Shown here: one piece after another, positions 23,842 to 30,814 of the stretch
Layout: each line of letters starts with the position of its first letter
Position numbering within the stretch: the first letter of the stretch is position 1
Translations under genes and position numbers: made by a program
Source: an uncultured Myxococcales bacterium
Lineage (GTDB): Bacteria > Myxococcota > Myxococcia > Myxococcales > Myxococcaceae
Length of the DNA stretch: 64,000 bases
Assembly: GCA_937980205.1 (NCBI GenBank)
Contig: CALJKW010000055.1
Coordinates: 248,001 to 312,000, forward strand
Direction of reading: 5' to 3'
Notes under the pieces: generated by a model
The model's input: only the letters and a program-made list of their open reading frames with translations
Told to the model about the DNA's origin: nothing
The model's database searches: none

Positions 23842-24704
23842 AGGTTCTCTTCCGCGAGTCGCAGGTCAGCCGGAATCGGCGCGGTCAGCTTTAACAACTT
23901 GCCGGTGCGCGGGTGACGAAATGCGAGCTTCCACGCGTGCAGCGCCTGGCGCGCGATCACGTCGGACTTCTTGCCGTACAGCGTGTCGCCCAGCAGCGGG
24001 AAGCCCGCTTCCGCGAAGTGCACGCGGATCTGGTGCGTGCGCCCCGTCTCGAGCACGACCTCGACGCGTGAGGCGTCATCGAACCGCTTCGTCACCTTCC
24101 AGTGCGTCACCGCCGGCTTCCCGCGCTTCACGCGCCCGCTGAACTTGAGCCGGTTCTTCGGGTGCCGGCCGTAGAGGCTGCGGAACGTGCCCTCGTCCGG
24201 CGGCGCGCCGCGCACCAGCGCGAGGTAGAGCTTCTCGACCTCGCGCGAGGCGAACTGCTCCTGCAGCTTCTCCAGCGCGCGCTCGTTCTTCGCGACCACG
24301 AGCACGCCGGTCGTGTCCTTGTCCAGGCGGTGCACGATGCCCGGCCGCAGCTCTCCGCCGATGCCTTCCAGATCCTTCACGTGGTGAAGCAGCGCGTTCA
24401 CCAGCGTGCCGTCGAGGTTCCCCGCGCCCGGGTGCACCACGATGCCCGCCGCCTTGTCGAGCACGATCAGGTCGCGATCTTCGTGCAGCACCTCGATCGG
24501 CAGATCCTGCGCGACCGGCTTCGCCGCCACCGGCTCGGGCACCGTCCACTCGAGCGTCTCTCCGCCTTTGAGCCGCGTCGCGGGCTTCGCCGGCCGCCCG
24601 TCGAGACGCACCTCGATCGTCTGCACGCGCGCGCGTGACAACCCCGAGACTTCGGCCAGGAACTTGTCGAGCCGCTCGCCGCGCGCCGTCGGCGGGACGA
24701 TCAC
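23838..24704 (-). CDS. rluD: RluA-family 23S rRNA pseudouridine synthase, RluD-like
   Basis: 288 residues from a GTG that overlaps the previous stop (GTGA). An S4 domain (residues 8-60, 'GERLDKFLAEVSGLSRARVQ') is followed by the catalytic domain with 'IVHRLDKDTTGVLVVAKNE', where the Asp of HRLD is the nucleophile. 'GRTHQIRVHFAEAGFPLLGD' and 'ALHAWKLAFRHPRTGK' complete the family pattern. RluD makes three pseudouridines in helix 69 of 23S rRNA; RluC and others share the architecture, so the exact target is probable, not proven. It lies in a three-gene minus-strand operon with a short hypothetical gene upstream and a nudix gene downstream. Confidence 0.88.
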   Translation of the reverse strand: MIVPPTARGERLDKFLAEVSGLSRARVQTIEVRLDGRPAKPATRLKGGETLEWTVPEPVAAKPVAQDLPIEVLHEDRDLIVLDKAAGIVVHPGAGNLDGTLVNALLHHVKDLEGIGGELRPGIVHRLDKDTTGVLVVAKNERALEKLQEQFASREVEKLYLALVRGAPPDEGTFRSLYGRHPKNRLKFSGRVKRGKPAVTHWKVTKRFDDASRVEVVLETGRTHQIRVHFAEAGFPLLGDTLYGKKSDVIARQALHAWKLAFRHPRTGKLLKLTAPIPADLRLAEENL

Positions 24705-24964
24705 CAGATCTTCGACTTCACGTGGCCCTTCGGCCGGATCACGATGTCCGCGATCGCGCGGTCGAAGAAGTTCGTACGCGAGAAGATCTCCGCGCTCACG
24801 CGCGTCTTGTAGAGCTCACGACCCTCTTCGATCTCGTCTTTGAGCACCTCGAACAGGTTGTCCTGCTCGATGCCCTTGATGATCTTCTGCTCGTTGTAGA
24901 GCGAGATGTCGGAAGCGATCGCGCGCGCGAGGCGCATCGCCTTCATTCTCTCTTCGTCGGTCAA
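24701..24964 (-). CDS. Conserved-type hypothetical protein, 87 aa
   Basis: 87 residues, ATG at 24964. It is strongly charged and helical: 'RMKAMRLARAIASDISLYNE', 'DNLFEVLKDEIEEGRELYKT', then 'RVSAEIFSRTNFFDRAIADI', ending with a basic tail 'KGHVKSKIW'. There is no signal peptide or membrane segment, so it is cytoplasmic. The pattern 'DISLYNEQKI' resembles short proteins often found next to rluD in deltaproteobacteria, but I cannot name a family. The GTGA overlap with the synthase gene suggests joint expression. Confidence 0.7.
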   Translation of the reverse strand: MTDEERMKAMRLARAIASDISLYNEQKIIKGIEQDNLFEVLKDEIEEGRELYKTRVSAEIFSRTNFFDRAIADIVIRPKGHVKSKIW

Positions 24965-24995
24965 GCTGCACCTGTGGGGCGGCTTGACCGAGCCT

Positions 24996-25031
24996 GCCCT
25001 GAGCGGAGCGCGCAGCGCGTAGTCGAATGGG
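24996..25031. repeat. Palindromic intergenic repeat, unit 1
   Basis: The unit reads GCCCTGAGCGGAG, then a small GC hairpin (CGCGCAGCGCG), then TAGTCGAATGGG. It shares the outer consensus CCTGAGCGGAG...AGTCGAA-GGG with the units at 35143-35256 and 62696-62735. It lies in a 108-base spacer between two minus-strand genes. This outer consensus resembles REP-type repeats of many GC-rich bacteria. Confidence 0.6.
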
Positions 25032-25072
25032 TCATGGGCGAACGAGGACGCTAGGCAGCACGTCCTTTAGCG

Positions 25073-26290
25073 TCAACCTTTCGCCTTCTCCACCAGCGAG
25101 AGGTAGCTCTTCGCCACGCGCAGGCCGTCGAGGCCCAGCTCGCGCGCGAGGCTCATCAAGATGCCGCGCAGGTACACCGGCGCCGGCAGCGCCGCATAGC
25201 GGTCGGCTTCGACCGCCTCGAGGTGCCGCGACGCCACGCGCGTCTTCTCGGCGATCTGCGCGATCGAGATGCCCATGCCGGTGCGGATCTTCCTCAAGAG
25301 CTCGCCGTTGAACTCCGCGTCAGGCGGCACGTCCGGCGGCTTCGGCCGCGGAGCCGACGCCTTCGCGTCGCGCTGTGCGACCGTGTGCGAGACCTTCGCC
25401 AGCTGCGTCTCCGCGACCGCGATCGCCGAGCTCTCGGCGAGCTGCGGCGCCTGACCCGGAGACGGCCGCGCCGGCGGGAACGACGCCGGCCCGGACGGTT
25501 GCAGCGACAGCACCGGCGCCGACGGAGCAGGCGGCGGCGCGGCCACGACCTGCGGCGGCGCCGACGGAGGAGGCGGAGGCAGCGGCGCCGGAGGCTCGGG
25601 CGCCGCAACCACGGGCGGCGGAGGCGGCGCCGACGAAGGCGGCGGAGGCAACGGCGCCGGCGGCTCCGGCGCAGCCACGACGGGCGGAGGAGCCGACTCG
25701 GCGGGCCGCGGCACCGACGAAGGCGGCGGCGGCACCGACGAAGGCGGCGGTGGAGCAGCCTCGACCGGCTGCGCGACGACCGGAGGCGGAGGCGGCGCCG
25801 CATCCAGCGCCGACGACGTCACCGCTGGCGGAGGAGGCGGCGTCGGCGTCGCGTCAGGCAGCACCGGCACCGGCGGCGCGACCACGGCCGGCGGCGGCAC
25901 GTTCGACGCTGCCGGCCCCGACACGTAGGAGAACGGCACATACGGGTGCGTCGACTGCAGCGCGCGATCGGCCCCGGTGAGCAGCTCGTTCATCGCGAGC
26001 TGCGCGGAAGACGACTCCTCGTCCTCGTCGCGCGCGCGCGAGCGCGGCGGCAGCCCGAGCTCGTCGTCGTAGATGGCGCGCAGGTCGTCGTCGGTGAGCA
26101 CCTCCATCGCCTCGCGCAGCTTCGCCCTCAGCTGCCCGGCAGACGCCGAGTCGACCAGGCCGTACAGCGCGACCTGGTCGTCGGCGTACATCGACAACAG
26201 CCGCTCGTAGGATCGGCGGATCTGCTCGGTGCTCGCCGAGACCGGCACCTCGAGCAGCTCGTAGTAGCTCTGAAGCTGGAAGGGCTTCAC
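25073..26290 (-). CDS. J-like domain, long proline-rich linker and RodZ-type HTH protein
   Basis: 405 residues from a GTG at 26290, ten bases after the MinD-like gene. The N-terminal ~70 residues are J-domain-like ('YYELLEVPVSASTEQIRRSY', later 'LTDDDLRAIYDDELG') but lack the HPD tripeptide, so Hsp70 stimulation is unlikely. Residues ~110-310 are a Pro/Ala/Val/Ser linker with repeated 'VVAAPEPPAPLPPPP' blocks. The C-terminus is a RodZ/HTH_25-type helix-turn-helix ('LLRKIRTGMGISIAQIAEKT', 'ALPAPVYLRGILMSLARELG') without a membrane segment. RodZ links MreB to the cell-shape machinery; here the HTH may bind protein or DNA. The function is open, but context with a MinD-like ATPase suggests cell organisation. 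Confidence 0.75.
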   Translation of the reverse strand: MKPFQLQSYYELLEVPVSASTEQIRRSYERLLSMYADDQVALYGLVDSASAGQLRAKLREAMEVLTDDDLRAIYDDELGLPPRSRARDEDEESSSAQLAMNELLTGADRALQSTHPYVPFSYVSGPAASNVPPPAVVAPPVPVLPDATPTPPPPPAVTSSALDAAPPPPPVVAQPVEAAPPPPSSVPPPPSSVPRPAESAPPPVVAAPEPPAPLPPPPSSAPPPPPVVAAPEPPAPLPPPPPSAPPQVVAAPPPAPSAPVLSLQPSGPASFPPARPSPGQAPQLAESSAIAVAETQLAKVSHTVAQRDAKASAPRPKPPDVPPDAEFNGELLRKIRTGMGISIAQIAEKTRVASRHLEAVEADRYAALPAPVYLRGILMSLARELGLDGLRVAKSYLSLVEKAKG

Positions 26291-26300
26291 GGCTTGGGCC

Positions 26301-27287
26301 TCAAGCCGGCAGTGTGAGCAGGTTCTCCGCCACGCGCAACAGCCCCGACGCGGCAGCGCTGTTGGGGTCGGCGACGAGCAGCGGCTTGATCGCGCGGACG
26401 GCCTTCCACGCGGCGTCGTCGTGGGCCACCGACCCGAGGTAACCGAGCTCCAGCCCGAAGAACTTCTTCCATGCCGAAGAGACCTGGGAACCCAGGTCGT
26501 GGTCACCGCGATTTCGGGCCTGATTCAGGACCAGCTGGGGCCGGAAGCCGTTGATGGCGATCTCGAGCCGGGCGACGCCCTCGGGGTGCTTCTCCCGCGC
26601 CTGGGCGAGCAGCTCGAACGGGGTGCGCGCTCCACCGGCCTCTCCGGCGAGGGCCGCCGCGATGAGCTCTCCGCACCCGAGCTCTTTCTCCATCAGCTGT
26701 AGCCGGCGAAAGAACGCCGCCTTGATGAACCGGTACGCGTTCTCGATCGAGGTCGGCTCGGGCAGCAGCACGACCACCCCGGTGTCGGCGAGCAGGAAGA
26801 AGTCGAGCACGTTGAAGCCCGTGCCGGCGCCCAGGTCGACGATCACGTAGTCGACGTCGAGCGCGCGAATGTGCCGCAGCAGCTTCTGCTTCTCCGCGTG
26901 CCTCGGGTTCGCGGCGTCGAGCACGTCGCGCGCGCCCGAGATCAGCCGCAGCCGCTCGATGCCCGTCGGCACCGCGACCTCGTCGAGCTTCTCGACCCGC
27001 TTGTCGATGAAGTCCGACAGCGAGACGGCCGGCTGCGCCACGCCCAGGCACGAGTGCAGGTTCGCACCGCCCAGGTCTGCGTCGACCATCACGACCGACG
27101 AGCCGCGCTGCGCCAGCGCGATGCCTAAGTTCGCCGACACCAGCGACTTGCCGATGCCGCCCTTCCCGCCTCCGACCGCGACGATGCGCCGCGCCCGCGT
27201 CTTCGGGGCGCGAGGCTTGGGCGCAGGCCGCTTCGGCCTGGGGAACTCGATGACCTTGTTCGCAGCACTCCCGGCCGAGTCGCTCAT
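26301..27287 (-). CDS. MinD/ParA-type ATPase (FlhG-like)
   Basis: 328 residues. The ATG at 27287 overlaps the HNH gene's stop as TGATG. A basic, proline-rich N-terminal tail (to ~residue 32) precedes the deviant Walker A 'VGGGKGGIGKSLVSANLGIA'. Further motifs are 'VMVDADLGGANLHSCLG' (Walker A') and 'YVIVDLGAGTGFNVLDFFLL' (Walker B region). It lacks an obvious C-terminal membrane-targeting helix. Relatives position flagella, pili, chemosensory arrays or division sites by ATP-dependent dimer cycling on the membrane or nucleoid. Its neighbour encodes a J/RodZ-like protein that could be its partner (inference). Confidence 0.85.
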   Translation of the reverse strand: MSDSAGSAANKVIEFPRPKRPAPKPRAPKTRARRIVAVGGGKGGIGKSLVSANLGIALAQRGSSVVMVDADLGGANLHSCLGVAQPAVSLSDFIDKRVEKLDEVAVPTGIERLRLISGARDVLDAANPRHAEKQKLLRHIRALDVDYVIVDLGAGTGFNVLDFFLLADTGVVVLLPEPTSIENAYRFIKAAFFRRLQLMEKELGCGELIAAALAGEAGGARTPFELLAQAREKHPEGVARLEIAINGFRPQLVLNQARNRGDHDLGSQVSSAWKKFFGLELGYLGSVAHDDAAWKAVRAIKPLLVADPNSAAASGLLRVAENLLTLPA

Positions 27288-27883
27288 CAGTCTTGCGTGA
27301 GCTCCACGTTCCAGTAGCTGGCATCCGCGAGCGAGATGAACGGCAACCACTCGCGGTAGGTGATGCGCTTCTGCGCGGTGCGGAAGAACGGAGTCCACCG
27401 CGGCCGCGTCGGCTTCTTCAAGAGCTTCATGCCGGCCTGCTCCGGAGTGCGCCCGCCCTTCGACAGGTTGCACTCGATGCACGAGCAGACGACGTTCTCC
27501 CAGCTGGTGCGGCCGCCCTGCGCGCGCGGCACGACGTGATCGAGGTTGAGCTCGGCGCGCGAGAGCTGCTGGCCGCAGTATTGGCAGGTGTCGTTGTCAC
27601 GGGCGTAGATGTTGAGGCGCGAGAAGCGGACGCGGCCCTTCGGCAGGTACTCGTAGGCCATCAGCACCAGCACGCGCGGCACGCGGATCGCCCGCCGGAT
27701 CGTCGCGATGTGCTCGTGCTCGGCCGCCGAGAGCGCGGCCCAGGAGTCGAAGTCGTAGAGCCGGTACTGCTCGTCGATCGCCCGCGCGATGCCCATGTAG
27801 AGCAGCGAGAAGGCGCGCTTGACGTTGGTGACGTGTACGGGCTGGTAGTTCCGGTTGAGAACCAGGACGGCGGTGTTCAGCAT
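27287..27883 (-). CDS. HNH endonuclease-family protein (paralogue 1)
   Basis: 198 residues. The N-terminus 'TAVLVLNRNYQPVHVTNVKR' is typical of a stand-alone HNH group. The HNH/zinc core is 'ARDNDTCQYCGQQLSRAELN', then 'LDHVVPRAQGGRTSWENVV', then 'CSCIECNLSKGGRTPEQAGM': two CxxC pairs and the D-H catalytic dyad are intact. Such proteins may nick DNA, but their cellular role is unknown. The gene overlaps selA by 7 bases and the MinD-like gene by TGATG. A second copy of the same family lies upstream of selA at 29444-29989. Confidence 0.85.
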   Translation of the reverse strand: MLNTAVLVLNRNYQPVHVTNVKRAFSLLYMGIARAIDEQYRLYDFDSWAALSAAEHEHIATIRRAIRVPRVLVLMAYEYLPKGRVRFSRLNIYARDNDTCQYCGQQLSRAELNLDHVVPRAQGGRTSWENVVCSCIECNLSKGGRTPEQAGMKLLKKPTRPRWTPFFRTAQKRITYREWLPFISLADASYWNVELTQD

Positions 27884-29211
27884 GCGTTCCTCACGGCGAG
27901 CGCCACCGGCTCCAGATCGTCGTCTTCGAGGCAGCGCACATCGAGGAGCAGCTGCCCTTCACTGACCCGAGCTACGACCGGCGGCGCTCCGGCGCGCAGG
28001 CGCCGGTGCAGTGCTTCGGGATCGGCCCTATCGATCGCACACGCCCAGGATTTCGGCTCGGCCAGCGGCATCGAACCGCCCCCGACCTGCCCCACCGTCT
28101 CGACGACCGACGATTGAACTGCGTGCGACATCAGCCGCACTCTAAGCGCATCGGCCCTCGAGCGCAGCTGTTCGGGGGGTTGTAACAACAGGCCCCGTGC
28201 GGGTACCTCACCCGACATCCCGTCGCGGTAAAGCTCCAGCGTCGCTTCGAGCGCCGCCACCGTCAGCTTGTCGATGCGCAGCGCCCGGTTGAGCGGGTGC
28301 GACTTCAGCTTCTCGATCGCCTTCTTCCGGCCGACCACGATGCCGGCCTGCGGGCCGCCCAAGAGCTTGTCCCCGGAGAACAGGACGAGATCGACGCCCG
28401 CCGCCACCACGCTCGTGACCGTGGGCTCGGAGGTGAGCCCCTCGGCGTGCATCGGCTCGAGCGCCCCGCTGCCCAGGTCGACCACCACCGGCAGCCCCAG
28501 CGTCACCAGCTCGCGCGCGTGCACTTCCTCGGTGAAGCCGACGACCGCGAAGTTCGAGCGGTGCACCTTGAGCAACAGCGCCGTGCGCTCGTTCACCGCC
28601 CGCTGGTAGTCGTCGAGGCGCGTGCGGTTCGTCGTGCCCACCTCGACCAGGCGCATGCCCGACTGCGCCATGACGTCGGGCACGCGGAAGCCGCCGCCGA
28701 TCTCGACCAGCTCGCCGCGCGACACGACGCCCTCGCGGCCCTGGCCGAGCGCGCTCAGCGCGAGCAGCACCGCCGCGGCGCAGTTGTTCACCACCAGCGC
28801 GTCTTCGGCGCCGGTGAGCTGGGTGAGCAGCTCGACGACCGGCTGGTACCGGCTGCCGCGCTCGCCCTCGGTCAGATCCAGCTCGAGGTTGCAGTAGCCC
28901 GCGGCCTCGGCGAGCCGCTCGATCGCCCGGCGCGCCAGCGGAGCGCGGCCCAGGTTCGTGTGCAGCACCACGCCGGTCGCGTTCAGCACGCGGCGCAGGT
29001 TCGGCGTGCGCACCTCGACGAGCGCGCGCGTCAGATCTTCCGGCGTGAAGCCCTCGCCGCCGGAGAGCACCCTCGCCCGCGCGACCTCGACCGCGCGCCG
29101 CGCGACCAGGCGCGCCAGCTCGTGCGGCTGCGACGACAGCGCAGGCGATCGGAGCAGCTCGTCGACGGACGGGAGCTCTTTCAACCGCTGCTGTCGTGTT
29201 GCATCAGGCAT
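27877..29211 (-). CDS. selA: L-seryl-tRNA(Sec) selenium transferase
   Basis: 444 residues. The N-terminal helical domain ('LPSVDELLRSPAL') is followed by the PLP-dependent fold. Lys282 in 'VLFSGDKLLGGPQAGIVVG' is the PLP-binding residue, and 'NATGVVLHTNLGRAPLARRA' and 'TGAEDALVVNNCAAAVLLAL' match the family. SelA converts serine on tRNA(Sec) to selenocysteine using selenophosphate. Length and motifs are normal, so it should be active. No selB, selD or tRNA(Sec) gene is present in the window, so they must lie elsewhere. It heads a four-gene operon (selA, HNH, MinD-like, J/RodZ-like) that starts just after a strong terminator. Confidence 0.95.
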   Translation of the reverse strand: MPDATRQQRLKELPSVDELLRSPALSSQPHELARLVARRAVEVARARVLSGGEGFTPEDLTRALVEVRTPNLRRVLNATGVVLHTNLGRAPLARRAIERLAEAAGYCNLELDLTEGERGSRYQPVVELLTQLTGAEDALVVNNCAAAVLLALSALGQGREGVVSRGELVEIGGGFRVPDVMAQSGMRLVEVGTTNRTRLDDYQRAVNERTALLLKVHRSNFAVVGFTEEVHARELVTLGLPVVVDLGSGALEPMHAEGLTSEPTVTSVVAAGVDLVLFSGDKLLGGPQAGIVVGRKKAIEKLKSHPLNRALRIDKLTVAALEATLELYRDGMSGEVPARGLLLQPPEQLRSRADALRVRLMSHAVQSSVVETVGQVGGGSMPLAEPKSWACAIDRADPEALHRRLRAGAPPVVARVSEGQLLLDVRCLEDDDLEPVALAVRNAC

Positions 29212-29235
29212 GTAGCAACTTCGACTTTAGGGCAA

Positions 29236-29275
29236 AAAAGAACGGGCGCACCTTTTTGGGCAAAGGTGCGCCCGT
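29236..29275 (-). terminator. Rho-independent terminator between HNH gene 2 and selA
   Basis: A perfect 14-base-pair stem (arms 29242-29255 and 29262-29275, ACGGGCGCACCTTT paired with its complement) with a 6-base loop. On the minus strand it is followed at once by TCTTTTTT. This is the strongest intrinsic terminator in the window. It would end transcripts coming from HNH gene 2 or from the structured RNA candidate, 25 bases before selA's ATG. An attenuator function for selA is possible. Confidence 0.9.
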
Positions 29276-29290
29276 CCGGAAGACGGCGCT

Positions 29291-29449
29291 GGCTCATAGA
29301 GGGGCACCGAGGCCCTGTTCATCTATGGGCCAGCACCCAGCTGTGTCTTTCGGGCCCCGGCCACACCGGCTTTCGCCTCTAGGCGGAACGCTTCACGTTC
29401 CACCCGGTGGCCAGGTCCCTCGACACGTGTCTGTTCTCCTCTATCAGCC
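29291..29449 (-). ncRNA. Candidate structured non-coding RNA ahead of the terminator
   Basis: The non-coding stretch between HNH gene 2 and the terminator at 29242 folds on paper on the minus strand. Its ends pair: GGCTGATAGAGG (29449-29438) with CCTCTATGAGCC (29302-29291), ten of twelve pairs, enclosing about 135 bases. Inside are a hairpin GGAACG/CGTTCC with a 5-base loop, GCC-TAGA-GGC, an enclosing GGCCACCGG / CCGGTGTGGCC stem, and GGCCC/GGGCC. A long closing stem, internal stems and a U-run terminator suit a stable RNA of roughly 160-200 nt. 6S RNA has that general shape, but I see no decisive 6S signature. It could instead be a long structured 3' or 5' UTR. Confidence 0.4.
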
Positions 29450-29989
29450 CTCATCGAGCTCCCCGTGCCAGTAGGTCATGTCCCGCAGCCAGCTCTTCCA
29501 GGAGGCGGGCATGCCCTTGTCCCAGGTGAAGGTGAGGCGCAGCGTGTCCGGCAGCTTCGTCGGCTTCACCGGCAACACCTTCAGCTTCATGCGCGCCTGC
29601 TCGGGCGTGCGGCCACCCTTCTTCTGGTTGCACGCGACGCAGGCGATCACGATGTTGTCCCACGACGTCTTGCCGCCCAGCGCGCGCGGCACGACGTGGT
29701 CGTACGTGGCCTCCGAGCGCGAGACCGCGCGGTGGCAGTACTGGCACTTGCCGCCGTCGCGGGCGTAGACGTTCTCGCGGCTGAAGCGGACGACCGGCTT
29801 GCGGCGCTTCAGGAACTTCAGGAAGCGCACGACCGACGGCATCTTCAGCTCGAACGTCACCGCGCGAATCGTCTTGTCCTCGTACTCGTCGACGACCTCG
29901 ACCTTGCCGTTGAACAGCAGCGTGATCGCGCGCTGCCACGGGATGCGGCAGAGCGGCTCATACGTCGCGTTCAGCACCAGCGTCTCCAA
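29444..29989 (-). CDS. HNH endonuclease-family protein (paralogue 2)
   Basis: 181 residues from a TTG at 29989. That start is chosen because of a perfect AAAGGAGG nine bases upstream and because it yields the family N-terminus 'ETLVLNATYEPLCRIPWQR'. The HNH/zinc core is 'ARDGGKCQYCHRAVSRSEAT', 'YDHVVPRALGGKTSWDNIV' and 'ACVACNQKKGGRTPEQARM', with both CxxC pairs and the D-H dyad present. It is clearly paralogous to the gene at 27287-27883, with selA between them. This version matches the widespread stand-alone HNH form of unknown physiological substrate. It is separated from selA by a strong terminator, so it is a distinct transcription unit. Confidence 0.88.
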   Translation of the reverse strand: METLVLNATYEPLCRIPWQRAITLLFNGKVEVVDEYEDKTIRAVTFELKMPSVVRFLKFLKRRKPVVRFSRENVYARDGGKCQYCHRAVSRSEATYDHVVPRALGGKTSWDNIVIACVACNQKKGGRTPEQARMKLKVLPVKPTKLPDTLRLTFTWDKGMPASWKSWLRDMTYWHGELDEG

Positions 29990-29998
29990 GGGCGTGCA

Positions 29999-30006
29999 CC
30001 TCCTTT
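29999..30006 (-). promoter_or_regulatory. Near-ideal ribosome binding site fixing a TTG start
   Basis: AAAGGAGG on the minus strand, nine bases before the TTG at 29989. It is complementary to the 16S rRNA 3' end over eight bases, the strongest such match I saw in the window, and contrasts with the many starts here that have none. Confidence 0.8.
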
Positions 30007-30023
30007 CTGGCGCGTTCCGACGG

Positions 30024-30053
30024 GTGACGTTGCGCGTTCCTGAACGGTAAGTT
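30024..30053 (+). promoter_or_regulatory. Candidate promoter for the 30062 gene (leaderless arrangement)
   Basis: GTGACG (30024-30029) and TAAGTT (30048-30053) are 18 bases apart. The -10-like hexamer is eight bases from the GTG start at 30062, and no Shine-Dalgarno sequence lies between. A transcript would begin at or within a few bases of the start codon. Confidence 0.35.
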
Positions 30054-30061
30054 GGCGACCC

Positions 30062-30484
30062 GTGGCGAGGAAAAAGAAGCGCGACACCGCTGAGCGCGTC
30101 CGGCACCTGATCGCGGTCGACACCGCGACGGTGATGAAGCGCCTCGAGAGCCGTCACACCGAGATGGTGCGGCTGTTCTCGCGGCTTCGCGATCGCAGCC
30201 CGCTGCTCGAGGTCGTGCACTCGTGGTTCGAGTCGATCACCTTCACCGAGCTCGCCGCGATCGAGCCGCACGAGCAGAAGGCGGTGAACGTGTTCTACGA
30301 GCTGCTCGGAGACTTGCGCTGGTACCTGCAATACACCGAGGACATGCCGCTGCAGGTCCAGCAGCGCGTGGTGAAGTTCCTCCACGAGCTGCGCGCCGCG
30401 CACCGCGTGCTGACCGACGTCATCGGCCCGGCCGACGCGGAGGGCGCCGAGGTCATCGACGCCCGCGTGCTGCGCAAGGCGTAA
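30062..30484 (+). CDS. Hypothetical helical protein
   Basis: 140 residues from a GTG. It begins with a basic patch ('ARKKKRDTAERVRHLI') and is otherwise an all-helical, soluble protein: 'VMKRLESRHTEMVRLFSRLR', 'LLEVVHSWFESITFTELAAI', 'FYELLGDLRWYLQYTEDMPL'. There are no cysteines, membrane segments or recognisable catalytic motif. Third positions are almost all G or C, so it is a resident gene. It is divergent from HNH gene 2 and convergent with the tRNA array, whose last gene ends ten bases from its stop. The function is unknown. Confidence 0.7.
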   Translation: MARKKKRDTAERVRHLIAVDTATVMKRLESRHTEMVRLFSRLRDRSPLLEVVHSWFESITFTELAAIEPHEQKAVNVFYELLGDLRWYLQYTEDMPLQVQQRVVKFLHELRAAHRVLTDVIGPADAEGAEVIDARVLRKA

Positions 30485-30493
30485 GAGGTGAAG

Positions 30494-30565
30494 TGGACCC
30501 GGACGGAATCGAACCGTCATCTCCGACGTGCGAAGCCGGCGTTCTCCCGACTGAACTACGAGCCC
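30494..30565 (-). tRNA. tRNA-Ala (CGC), divergent array member, no CCA
   Basis: Cloverleaf on the minus strand: acceptor GGGCTCG/CGGGTCC with discriminator A; D-arm GTTC/GAAC with a loop containing GG; anticodon stem CCGGC/GTCGG with loop TTCGCAC (anticodon CGC); four-base variable loop; T-arm GACGG/CCGTC with loop TTCGATT. The G3-U70 pair, the main alanine identity element, is present. No CCA is encoded: the next bases are CTT. It is the promoter-distal member of a five-tRNA array. Confidence 0.85.
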
Positions 30566-30569
30566 AAAA

Positions 30570-30642
30570 TGCCACCGGTCGGGTTCGAACCGACTTCCTC
30601 TCGTTTACGAAACGAGTGCTCGACCACTTGAGCTTCGGGGGC
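30570..30642 (-). tRNA. tRNA-Thr (CGT), divergent array member, no CCA
   Basis: Minus strand. Acceptor GCCCCCG/CGGTGGC with one mismatch (C4 opposite U69) and discriminator A; D-arm GCTC/GAGC; anticodon stem CTCGT/ACGAG with loop TTCGTAA (anticodon CGT, U33 present); five-base variable loop; T-arm GTCGG/CCGAC with loop TTCGAAC. The 3' end is followed by TTTT, not CCA. Four bases separate it from tRNA-Ala. Confidence 0.85.
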
Positions 30643-30653
30643 GAATGCCACTG

Positions 30654-30726
30654 TGCCGGCCCTCTGAATCGAACAGAGTCCTTCCGCTCTTCAGGCGGAC
30701 GCGCGGACCACCTACGCCAGGCCGGC
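30654..30726 (-). tRNA. tRNA-Phe (GAA), divergent array member, no CCA
   Basis: Minus strand. Perfect acceptor GCCGGCC/GGCCGGC with discriminator A; D-arm GCGT/GCGC, loop AGGTGGTCC; anticodon stem TCCGC/GCGGA with loop CTGAAGA (anticodon GAA, U33 present); four-base variable loop; T-arm CTCTG/CAGAG with loop TTCGATT. The next bases are CAG, so no CCA is encoded. It is 11 bases from tRNA-Thr. Confidence 0.87.
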
Positions 30727-30736
30727 AAATTCCAAG

Positions 30737-30808
30737 CGCCCCGTGCGGGAATCGAACCCGCCTCTCATGGTCGACGGCCATGAACCTTCACCAGACGGCA
30801 AACGGAGC
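30737..30808 (-). tRNA. tRNA-Asp (GTC) with C33, divergent array member, no CCA
   Basis: Minus strand. Acceptor GCTCCGT/ACGGGGC (one T-G pair) with discriminator G, as expected for tRNA-Asp; D-arm with three pairs and a G10-U25 pair; anticodon stem CATGG/CCATG with loop CCGTCGA, so the anticodon is GTC but position 33 is C instead of the near-universal U; four-base variable loop; T-arm GCGGG/CCCGC, loop TTCGATT. No encoded CCA (next bases CTT). Confidence 0.8.
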
Positions 30809-30814
30809 AGCTCT

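Noticed and set aside
25495..25980. Open frames opposite the proline-rich linker
   Set aside because: They are low-complexity Arg- or Ala-rich shadows of the Pro/Ala/Val codon repeats in the J/RodZ-like gene.
29212..29443. A tRNA-Sec (selC) gene next to selA
   Set aside because: The spacer folds, but contains no TCA anticodon loop, no T-arm TTCGA and no long variable arm; it is not a tRNA.
29291..29449. A firm 6S RNA, SRP RNA or riboswitch call
   Set aside because: Only the outline (closing stem, internal stems, terminator) fits. I could not identify conserved 6S bubble sequences, the SRP GGAA/AGCAG loop or any known aptamer core, so it is reported only as a candidate structured RNA.
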